Source: Oscillospiraceae bacterium
GTDB taxonomy: Bacteria > Bacillota > Clostridia > Oscillospirales > Acutalibacteraceae
NCBI GenBank assembly: GCA_031267335.1
Contig: JAIRZH010000021.1
Coordinates: 1 to 12,720, forward strand
Length of the DNA stretch: 12,720 nt
Direction of reading: 5' to 3'
Under the pieces are notes generated by a model. That model was not told the origin of the DNA, ran no database searches, and saw nothing but the letters and a program-made list of their open reading frames with translations. The stretch's first letter is position 1; every line of letters begins with the position of its first letter. Of the stretch, positions 1-5,299 are shown in pieces. Made by a program: the position numbers and the translations under genes.

Positions 1-2
1 TA

Positions 3-929
3 AAAGCCGAAAAAGAAATTAATCAAGTTTCTTTAAAAACCGGTGAAAAAAATAAGACAAGTTTTTTAAAAGTTCTCGCAACAGGTTTGGCGATATTTTT
101 AGCAATACCAATGACACAAAATCTCTATGCTGTGAATCCAGAGACAGGCAAAACGCCAAAAATAACCGATAATTCGGCTAATTTGGTGGAAAGTGCAAAA
201 ACAACCAATAATTCGATGAAAATTACACATGATTCGAAACATAAAATTAAAAATTCTATTATAAAAAAAGATTTAACGGTGCCTTCTTTGTTTCTTGTTA
301 TTGCTTTTCTTGGATTAGGCGATATTTACCAATATTTTATTAAAAAAAATGAAACGGATATATCACAAACAGATTTTCATATTTGGAATTTTGATGACTT
401 CAAAACAATTAATAAAAAACTCGAATCAACCATTAGACTTGTTGATATTAATAGTATTCCGAAAGCTTTAAAAGGTCCAAACCCTGGGTTATGTCAAACT
501 AAGGAATTAGAAAATTTTAAACAATTAAATAATAATCAAATTTATTTTTTAAAAAGAATTTTAGAAGTTATATTTATCTTGTACGCAAATCTTTCAAAAG
601 TGTTTTTAATTTTGAAAAATTATGATCAAGGTGTTAATATACTTTGTGCTAATTTATTAAAAGTTGTTGAAATTACAAAACAACTAAATAATAAATTGGG
701 GACTTTACCAGGAATTGAAGATTGGGAAAAAAATGATTCGAAAGCTTTCAATTGGATGGAAAAAAACATTGATGTTGGTGTGTTAACGTTTTTTGATAAA
801 GAAAAAAAATGTGAAATTTTAAATATATATATATACTTGGAAAATTTGCAGAAAAAGGCAAAATTTGCATTTTCAAAAGGCATTAATCTTAAATCAGCAA
901 AAGATTTCTTTTTATTTAAATCAGTCTAG
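3..929 (+). CDS. Exported/membrane protein of unknown function, 5'-partial
   Basis: I do not recognise this protein. The frame is open to the left edge of the window with no ATG before the signal sequence, so the true start probably lies outside; a TTG at 87 is in frame but would cut into the hydrophobic stretch. From about 57 the protein reads KTSFLKVLATGLAIFLAIPM and then TQNLYA, a basic n-region, hydrophobic core and Ala-ending site that look like a Sec signal peptide, with cleavage likely after the Ala codon at 129-131. A polar linker rich in Asn, Lys and Thr follows. A second hydrophobic segment (VPSLFLVIAFLGLG) is encoded at about 279-320. The remaining roughly 195 residues are soluble-looking, Lys/Asn/Ile-rich and probably helical. 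If the signal peptide is cleaved, the second segment anchors the protein with its C-terminus inside; if not, both segments span the membrane. The stop is TAG at 927-929. Confidence 0.6.
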   Translation, partial: KAEKEINQVSLKTGEKNKTSFLKVLATGLAIFLAIPMTQNLYAVNPETGKTPKITDNSANLVESAKTTNNSMKITHDSKHKIKNSIIKKDLTVPSLFLVIAFLGLGDIYQYFIKKNETDISQTDFHIWNFDDFKTINKKLESTIRLVDINSIPKALKGPNPGLCQTKELENFKQLNNNQIYFLKRILEVIFILYANLSKVFLILKNYDQGVNILCANLLKVVEITKQLNNKLGTLPGIEDWEKNDSKAFNWMEKNIDVGVLTFFDKEKKCEILNIYIYLENLQKKAKFAFSKGINLKSAKDFFLFKSV

Positions 930-1039
930 ACCTAAAAATTCAATAATGAACTCGAATGATCTTTTTTTCAGTAAATTAAAGAACGAGCAAAATATAATAA
1001 ATTCAAATAATTTTCAGATTTCTTCTTGGAACGTACTAA

Positions 1040-1198
1040 GAACCTGTCCCTAATAAGCACAAACATAAATTTTTGACAATTTTGGCATTTCACGCTTGTT
1101 TTTCTTAATTTGAAGCCAGTTAATCAGAATCGAATGCACTAAAATATTTAAAAATTGTCAAAAATTCATATCTTCAGTTTGTTAAAGATAAGCTCCCA
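1040..1198 (+). mobile_element. MITE-like element R2, copy 1 (degenerate)
   Basis: The left end GAACCTGTCCCTAATAAGC follows a TAA (1037-1039) and matches the left end of the R2 copy at 3912. The right part is its imperfect inverted repeat: a perfect 16-base match AATTTTTGACAATTTT occurs in both arms, about 28 bases from the ends. The right terminus is more eroded, so its end is uncertain by a few bases. It has no coding capacity. It abuts a partial R3 copy. Confidence 0.7.
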
Positions 1199-1288
1199 AT
1201 AAATACGTCAGTATTCGCCTTCCTCACGCTTTGAATTTTAAAAATTTTATCGTTAAATCTGTATTGCTTAGAAATATTAGACAGGCTT
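1199..1288 (-). mobile_element. MITE-like element R3, partial inverted copy
   Basis: The reverse complement of this segment matches the first about 90 bases of the R3 copy at 3523-3671, including the terminus AAGCCTGTCTAATATTTC, an AT-rich core and a block around GGAAGGCGAA. The outer end is followed by TAA (1289-1291), the same flank as other copies. The other half of R3 is missing where R2 copy 1 begins, so R2 probably inserted here or the join reflects a deletion. Confidence 0.7.
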
Positions 1289-1304
1289 TAAGATTAAACA
1301 GGAT

Positions 1305-2189
1305 TTAATGTGTTATATTGATAAAATTTTCTAAAATATAACTTTCGAGTGGTTTATCAACTTTTTTAATTTTTTTAGAATTTTCAATGCCTACATATCT
1401 ATAATGCCAAGGCTCAGGTTTAACGCCTGTTATTTTTTCCCAACTAGATTTATATCGCTCTGAAAATCCGTATTTATGTGCATTATTTTCAAGCCATTTA
1501 CAAGCAGGTTCTAAAGAAAAACTGCTTTCAACAGAATTAAAATCAAAAGCTAGGCCAAGTTCGTGTTCGCTTTGCCCCGGAGCGGCCACGACACATCTAG
1601 CTTTTTTTTCGGCTTCATCTCTAGTTTTAGCTCCATTTTCCAATTCATATTTTATTTGGTTTTCGAAAAGTTTTTTTTGATGTTCTTGAGTTCTATAAGC
1701 CGATACAACCCAGATATTTATTTTTTGTTGGCGTGCGTCTTCCAATAAATTTTCCAAACATTCGGCGGCAATAATATTAGTTTTTTTCCCATTAACGAGT
1801 TTAAGCTTTGGACTAAAATTTATAAGAGGATTAGCTTGATTAACTATTATAAGTTCTTCCGGAGCAGTCTTATTCCATTCGGAAAAATCTGTATTTGCAA
1901 ATTCACAATCATTATTTAAATTTTCTGTTGTAGCAGCTTTAGTTTTAGGGATTTTTTCAGTTACAATATCGTTTTTTATATTTTCACCGATATTTTTTGT
2001 ATCTTCGTTTTTTTTAGATTGTTCATTGTTATTAAGTTTAATATAAAAATAAAATAATCCTATTCCGAAGCATATCACAATCCCTGTTGCGATAATTAGC
2101 AACATAAAAGTTTTTCGAGCTTTTCTCATAGCGAGTCTCTTTTCTTGAATTTTATTTAAATCTTTAATTTTTAAATGTTTATATATCAT
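1305..2189 (-). CDS. Membrane-anchored D-alanyl-D-alanine carboxypeptidase, VanY/peptidase M15B family
   Basis: Predicted to remove the terminal D-Ala from peptidoglycan stem pentapeptides outside the membrane. The 294-residue protein has a basic N-terminus, one membrane segment at about 28-49, a low-complexity Lys/Asn/Glu linker (about 51-95), then the M15B domain. Visible motifs are SAYR (163-166), SEHELGLAFD (207-216) with predicted zinc ligands His209 and Asp216, and EPWHYRYVG (259-267) with the third ligand His262. All key residues are present, so it looks active. The start is uncertain: the first ATG has no Shine-Dalgarno sequence and lies only 11 bases after a TATAAT box, whereas Met21 directly precedes the membrane segment and has a weak purine-rich AAAGAGA upstream. 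It stands alone; its 3' end is 14 bases from a repeat remnant. Family membership is secure; the exact substrate (D,D versus L,D) is inferred. Confidence 0.9.
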   Translation of the reverse strand: MIYKHLKIKDLNKIQEKRLAMRKARKTFMLLIIATGIVICFGIGLFYFYIKLNNNEQSKKNEDTKNIGENIKNDIVTEKIPKTKAATTENLNNDCEFANTDFSEWNKTAPEELIIVNQANPLINFSPKLKLVNGKKTNIIAAECLENLLEDARQQKINIWVVSAYRTQEHQKKLFENQIKYELENGAKTRDEAEKKARCVVAAPGQSEHELGLAFDFNSVESSFSLEPACKWLENNAHKYGFSERYKSSWEKITGVKPEPWHYRYVGIENSKKIKKVDKPLESYILENFINITH

Positions 2190-2194
2190 AATAT

Positions 2195-2209
2195 GACATT
2201 ATTATACCA
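2195..2209 (-). promoter_or_regulatory. Extended -10 promoter of the VanY-like gene
   Basis: On the minus strand a TGG-TATAAT (the TATAAT at 2206-2201) lies 11 bases before the first ATG. There is no good -35 box, as expected for an extended -10 promoter. A start site at the usual distance would leave a leader of only a few bases for the first ATG, or a normal leader for the alternative start at codon 21. Confidence 0.45.
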
Positions 2210-2310
2210 AACAAATTAAAATAACCTAAAATTTAAAAATTTATCTTTAATAAGACTTAGCAAAAACTTGTTTTCATCAAACCGAAAAGTTATATTTTAT
2301 AGGTTTAATG

Positions 2311-2518
2311 GTTACTTTTCACCTTTTTTAAAAAATAAATGCTATAATATTAAACTACGAGCAACTACAACAAATAAATCTTTAAACAATTCGAAAAACT
2401 AGCGATTAAATTTAATTGTCAGTTCTTCTACTTCTAATTGTTTGAAGATTTGTTTATTGTAGTTACTCATGGTTTGATATTATAGCATTTATTTTTTAAA
2501 GAAAGGCAAATAATAACA
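2311..2518. repeat. About 200-bp imperfect palindrome: two inverted copies of a promoter plus gene start
   Basis: The arms at 2322-2395 and 2432-2506 are inverted copies, with weaker similarity extending out to about 2311 and 2518. Over 54 bases from CTATAATAT onward there are 8 differences, 7 of them C/T. Each arm carries TGCTATAAT, an extended -10 box. The right arm, read on the minus strand, has an ATG 8 bases after that box. The centre, ATTAAATTTAAT, is itself palindromic. Any transcript crossing it would fold into a long hairpin. The arms look like duplicated 5' ends of one gene, perhaps a transposase; that identity is a guess. Confidence 0.8.
2399..2470 (-). pseudogene. 23-codon remnant gene start in the right arm of the palindrome
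   Basis: The minus strand reads MSNYNKQIFKQLEVEELTIK plus three residues and then TAG. The first 13 codons coincide with the palindrome arm. In the inverted left arm the same codons differ mostly at synonymous third positions, the ATG is ACG, and one CAA is TAA, which suggests an inactivated paralogue. The sequence resembles the charged N-terminus of some transposases, but 23 residues cannot establish this. There is no ribosome binding site; with TATAAT 8 bases upstream, any message would be leaderless. Confidence 0.35.
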
Positions 2519-2647
2519 AAAATTCTTTAAATGTTCTAGAAATTATTAGGACGCGTTAATGAAAGTTAAGTTTTTTTCGGAATGGTAAGTAGCAATTTTA
2601 AAATTACGAATTTTAAGTAATTTTTGGAAGAATACTATATTACATAG

Positions 2648-2760
2648 AATTCCTGCTATTTGAAATGATCAAATTTCGGGTATTTTTTGGATTAGATATA
2701 AAAATTTAACGCAATATAAATTAAAAAGTATAACTGTTAAACGGTAGTAAAAATAGGGCC
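2648..2760 (+). mobile_element. MITE-like element R1, degenerate copy with internal deletion
   Basis: The left end CCTGCTATTTGAAATG and the right end GTTAAACGGTAGTA match the ends of the R1 copy at 6913-7071. About 45 bases of the centre are missing and many positions have diverged. It lies just upstream of the TauE/SafE pair and supplies part of its 5' region. It is the oldest-looking R1 copy here. Confidence 0.65.
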
Positions 2761-2786
2761 CAAGTGTTTCTATTTTTGTTTTTGAG

Positions 2787-3149
2787 GTGATTTTTGTCAA
2801 TACAAAATTTAAATGCATTACTTCTGGATTTTTAGCCGGAGTTTTAAATTCTTTGTTCGGTGCCGGCGGTGGAATAGTTATTGCTCAAATCTTTATTTTT
2901 TTGGGGTTGACTCGGCGTGAAGCACACGCTTGCGCGATATGCACGATTTTGCCAATTTGCATTTTAAGTACATTTTTATATCTTCGTAATAATTTTGTAA
3001 ATATTTTTGATGTTAATTATTTATCGATATATGGTGTAATCGGTGCAATTTTTGGCTGTACAATACTAAAAAATATAAACACCAATATTTTGAGAAAAAT
3101 TTTTGGTTTTTTTAGCATTTTTGTAGCATTGCGGTTAATCTTAAGATGA
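2787..3149 (+). CDS. TauE/SafE family membrane protein, N-terminal half-protein
   Basis: A small membrane protein of about 120 residues that corresponds to one half of the TauE/SafE (sulfite/organosulfonate exporter-like) permease fold. The signature SLFGAGGGIVIAQ is at residues 22-34, followed by the conserved RREAHACAICTILPIC region (43-58), and there are about four hydrophobic segments. Clostridia often encode this permease as two adjacent half-proteins that presumably pair, and here the second half follows with an ATGA overlap. The substrate is unknown; the family includes sulfite and other small-anion exporters. The start is odd: GTG at 2787 is the only usable start in frame, yet the best ribosome binding sequence, GAGGTGA, overlaps that codon and points to codon 4 (GTC at 2796). 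Either GTG is used with poor spacing or GTC is a mutated start. Confidence 0.83.
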   Translation: MIFVNTKFKCITSGFLAGVLNSLFGAGGGIVIAQIFIFLGLTRREAHACAICTILPICILSTFLYLRNNFVNIFDVNYLSIYGVIGAIFGCTILKNINTNILRKIFGFFSIFVALRLILR

Positions 3150-3511
3150 ATTTATTAGATGTTTTTTTTGGAATAATTTCCGGCATAACAGCTTCAATGG
3201 GTCTTGGTGGTGGTGCTGTGCTTATTATGTATCTAACAGCATTTGCTGGAATAGAACAACAAAAATCACAGGGAATAAATCTAATTTTTTTTATTCCAGT
3301 TGCATTGGTCTCAATATGTTTTTACGCTTATAATAAACTTATAAATTGGAAGATTATAGCTCAAACCGCTCCAACCGGATTGCTTGGCGCAGTGTTTGGG
3401 TATTTTCTATTAAAACATTTAAATACTTTTATATTAAGCAAAATTTTTGGTTCTCTTATTTTGGTTTTAGGTATTTATTTAGTTTTTAAGAAAAATGCAT
3501 CAAAAGAATAG
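3146..3511 (+). CDS. TauE/SafE family membrane protein, C-terminal half-protein
   Basis: The second half of the TauE/SafE-type permease, 121 residues. It begins with an ATG overlapping the TGA of the preceding gene (ATGA), which indicates translational coupling and a 1:1 product ratio. The motif SMGLGGGAVLIMY is at residues 17-29 and the EQQKSQGINLIFFIPVALVS region at about 37-56, matching the glycine-rich loop and second helix repeated in both halves of the family. About four membrane segments are visible and the tail is short and basic. It is probably non-functional without its partner. The overlap also shows that UGA acts as a stop in this genome. Family assignment is good; the transported compound is inferred only to be a small anion or sulfur compound. 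Confidence 0.85.
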   Translation: MNLLDVFFGIISGITASMGLGGGAVLIMYLTAFAGIEQQKSQGINLIFFIPVALVSICFYAYNKLINWKIIAQTAPTGLLGAVFGYFLLKHLNTFILSKIFGSLILVLGIYLVFKKNASKE

Positions 3512-3522
3512 ATTTATTATAA

Positions 3523-3671
3523 GAACCTGCCTAATATTTCTAAGCAGCATAAATTCGATGATAAAATTTTTAAAATTTAAAAGCGTAGGAAGGCGAATGC
3601 TGACGTATTTAAATTATACAAAATTTAATTTTAACTAAATATACACTACTTAAGAGACATCAGACAGGCTT
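3523..3671 (+). mobile_element. MITE-like element R3, best-preserved copy
   Basis: A 149-base non-coding element. The left end GAACCTGCCTAATATTTCT and the reverse complement of the right end, AAGCCTGTCTGATGTCTCT, form imperfect terminal inverted repeats of about 25 bases. It is flanked by TAA (3520-3522) and TGA (3672-3674), probably a decayed 3-base target duplication. It lies 11 bases after the TauE/SafE pair. A partial inverted copy is at 1199-1288 and a decayed copy at 4302-4378. Confidence 0.78.
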
Positions 3672-3735
3672 TGAACATAATTATTCTAAATCAAATAAAA
3701 TATTATTTGTATTTATTAATTTTATTTGGAATAAT

Positions 3736-3741
3736 TACAAT
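3736..3741 (+). promoter_or_regulatory. Possible -10 box of the tRNA-Glu gene
   Basis: TACAAT lies 22 bases before the mature tRNA 5' end. The -35 region 17 bases upstream is only TTATTA-like. In such AT-rich DNA this match is weak evidence. Confidence 0.25.
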
Positions 3742-3763
3742 ATTCTTGAGTAATTGAAGTTTT

Positions 3764-3838
3764 GGCTCGTTGGTCAAGCGGTTAAGACATTGGCCTCTCA
3801 CGTCAATAACGCGGGTTCGATTCCCGCACGAGTCACCA
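3764..3838 (+). tRNA. tRNA-Glu (anticodon CTC)
   Basis: All cloverleaf stems form. The acceptor stem is GGCTCGT with ACGAGTC (one G-T pair), the D arm is GTC/GAC, and the anticodon stem TTGGC/GTCAA encloses the loop CTCTCAC with anticodon CTC. The T arm is GCGGG-TTCGATT-CCCGC. The discriminator is A and CCA is encoded. The sequence is close to Firmicutes tRNA-Glu. CTC reads only GAG; the main tRNA-Glu(TTC) should be elsewhere, so this is a second isoacceptor kept despite the AT-rich genome. It has no tRNA neighbours in the window and is hemmed in by mobile elements on both sides. Confidence 0.96.
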
Positions 3839-3850
3839 AGTATTATTTAA

Positions 3851-4169
3851 AGCCTGCTCCTACTACTGTTTAACGACTAATTTCGGTACTTTTCGATTTG
3901 TACTACGTTAAAAACCTGTCCTCAATAAGCACAAAATATAACTTTCTGACAATTTTCTAGCATTTTTTATTTATTTTCCTTGCTTGGCGTTAGCCAAGTG
4001 GCGTCAAGTGCGTAAAAAAATGCTAAAAAATTATCTAAAAATTTATATTTGGCTTAATGAAGACAGGTTCTAAATTTTTTTGCAATAAGTTAGTATTGTG
4101 AAAAAATTTTCCTTATTCAAACCAAAAATTACTCGAAATTTTGTCATTTCAAATAGTGGGAACAGGACC
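3851..4169 (-). mobile_element. MITE-like element R1, inverted copy interrupted by R2
   Basis: The outer ends AGCCTGCTCCTACTACTG and AGTGGGAACAGGACC are R1 termini, and the copy is flanked by perfect 3-base repeats TAA at 3848-3850 and 4170-4172. The interior matches the reverse complement of R1 at 6913-7071, except that an R2 element (3912-4070) splits it. Removing R2 and its duplicated TAA leaves about 157 bases, the length of an intact R1. This copy cuts off a minus-strand gene that begins at 4227. Confidence 0.88.
3912..4070 (+). mobile_element. MITE-like element R2, copy 2, nested inside R1
   Basis: A 159-base element with imperfect terminal inverted repeats of about 60 bases: left AAACCTGTCCTCAATAAGC, right (reverse complement) GAACCTGTCTTCATTAAGC, both continuing to a shared TAGCATTTTTT. 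TAA flanks it at 3909-3911 and 4071-4073, and the uninterrupted R1 copies have a single TAA at that point. The centre carries a hairpin, CTTGGC-GTTA-GCCAAG, at 3983-3998, so the whole element can fold into one long stem. It has no coding capacity. Confidence 0.9.
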
Positions 4170-4227
4170 TAAACTCCGCTAGTGATATTTTTCTTTTTTT
4201 ATCTTCGTCTTCATCATCTTTAAACAC
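4168..4227 (-). pseudogene. Truncated gene start, cut by element R1
   Basis: On the minus strand a GGAGGA (4242-4237) sits 9 bases before GTG at 4227, followed by MFKDDEDEDKKRKISLAEFR, after which the sequence runs directly into the R1 terminus. A good ribosome binding site and a charged coding-like start indicate a real gene whose remainder was lost or separated when R1 inserted. It lies 3 bases after the stop of the remnant at 4231-4311, so the two were probably translationally coupled. Function unknown. Confidence 0.4.
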
Positions 4228-4230
4228 TAC

Positions 4231-4311
4231 TTACAATCCTCCTTCTTTTTGTTTTTTGATCATTTCTTTTAGTTCTTTGGTAATGGGGGCAAACCCTAGT
4301 ATTCGTTTTTC
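4231..4311 (-). pseudogene. C-terminal remnant of an unknown minus-strand gene
   Basis: The minus strand reads EKRILGFAPITKELKEMIKK followed by QKEGGL and TAA, with no start codon. It is bounded upstream by the decayed R3 copy. The sequence looks coding: it is amphipathic and Lys/Glu-rich, and its last codons contain the ribosome binding site of the next frame. I do not recognise the family from 26 residues. Confidence 0.35.
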
Positions 4312-4378
4312 TCAATACTTTGAATTTTAAAAATTTTACTATAGAATTTATACTGTAAAAATATTAAGTATAAGTTTT
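4302..4378 (-). mobile_element. MITE-like element R3, decayed copy
   Basis: This matches the R3 fragment at 1199-1288 in the same orientation, notably CTTTGAATTTTAAAAATTTTA followed by similar AT-rich sequence and an AAATATTA near the end. The terminal CCTG block is lost. It now forms the DNA immediately upstream of pstA and overlaps the edge of a gene remnant. Confidence 0.55.
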
Positions 4379-4403
4379 TTGAAAAAATAAATAGGGGAAG
4401 CCT

Positions 4404-5282
4404 TTGGTAAACTTAAAAACTACGGTTTTTGATAAAAAAAGAAAATTTGTTGATTTTTCATTAAAGTTTATAATTTATCTTTCGGCAATTTTGTCGTGCT
4501 CTGTATTGATTTTAATTTTATTTTTTATCTTAGCGAAAGGATTGCCAGGCATAAATTTTAAATTTTTGGCTAGTGCTTATTCTGGAAACAGCACAAGAAT
4601 TTCAGGGATTTTTCCTGTGATAGTAAATACAGTTTATGTTCTTGTACTAACGCTTTTGCTAGATATGATATTCGGTGTTAGCATGGCAATATATATGTTC
4701 GAATATGTCAAAAATGAATTATTTCTAAGAATAATAAGATTTTTTCTAGATGTAGTTTCAGGGTTGCCTTCGATAATTTTTGGGATATTCGGACATTATT
4801 TGTTTTGCATTAAATTCGGTATTGGAACCTCTATTTTATCAGGCTGTTTAACACTTGCGTTATATACTTTTCCAATTGTGGTTCGAACCACAGAAGAAGC
4901 TTTGAAATCAGTTCCTAAAACGCACATCGAAGCTGCAGTGGCATTGGGCGCAAAAAATATGACAATTATTTACGATATAAAATTGCGTTATGCAATACCT
5001 GGAATATTTACTTCTGCTACGCTTTGCATTAGCAAAATTTTAGGCGAATCTGCAGCCTTGATTTATACTATTGGAATGGCTTATAATATGCCTAAGGGTT
5101 TAGTCTCCCATTTGTTTTCTGGCGGTCGGACATTAACATTGCATCTTTATCAAATAGCAAAGCAAGCAAATTCTCCAGATTCCCTTTCTATAGTTTTCGC
5201 AACAGCAGCTGTAATATTAATTTTAGAATTAATTTTAATTTTATTTTTTGATTTGATTTCTTACTTAATAAAAAATAGATAA
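4404..5282 (+). CDS. pstA: Phosphate ABC transporter permease PstA
   Basis: One of the two inner-membrane permease subunits (with PstC) of the high-affinity phosphate importer PstSCAB. The 292-residue length is normal for the family. Membrane segments lie at about 21-45, 68-98, 110-137, 142-160, 200-225 and 262-288. Family signatures are the SGLPSIIFGIFG loop (119-130), RTTEEALKSVP (161-171), the EAA motif starting EAAVALGAKN (176-185) that docks with the ATPase PstB, and GESAALIYT (214-222). The TTG start is supported by an AGGGG at 4393-4397, 6 bases upstream. pyrG follows 17 bases later and may be cotranscribed. No pstS, pstC or pstB is in the window: upstream lie only repeats and fragments, so the usual operon is broken up or the partners are elsewhere. 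No lesion is visible, so it should be functional if partners exist. Confidence 0.93.
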   Translation: MVNLKTTVFDKKRKFVDFSLKFIIYLSAILSCSVLILILFFILAKGLPGINFKFLASAYSGNSTRISGIFPVIVNTVYVLVLTLLLDMIFGVSMAIYMFEYVKNELFLRIIRFFLDVVSGLPSIIFGIFGHYLFCIKFGIGTSILSGCLTLALYTFPIVVRTTEEALKSVPKTHIEAAVALGAKNMTIIYDIKLRYAIPGIFTSATLCISKILGESAALIYTIGMAYNMPKGLVSHLFSGGRTLTLHLYQIAKQANSPDSLSIVFATAAVILILELILILFFDLISYLIKNR

Positions 5283-5299
5283 TTTTTTATAAGTATTTT

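Noticed and set aside
626..883. Minus-strand open frame opposite the first gene
   Set aside because: Phe/Ser/Ile-rich complement of a Lys/Asn-rich coding sequence; the plus-strand frame has a signal peptide and better coding character.
3146..3149. UGA recoded as tryptophan
   Set aside because: The only UGA ending a gene here overlaps the ATG of a proper downstream partner, and Trp is encoded by UGG in all genes seen.
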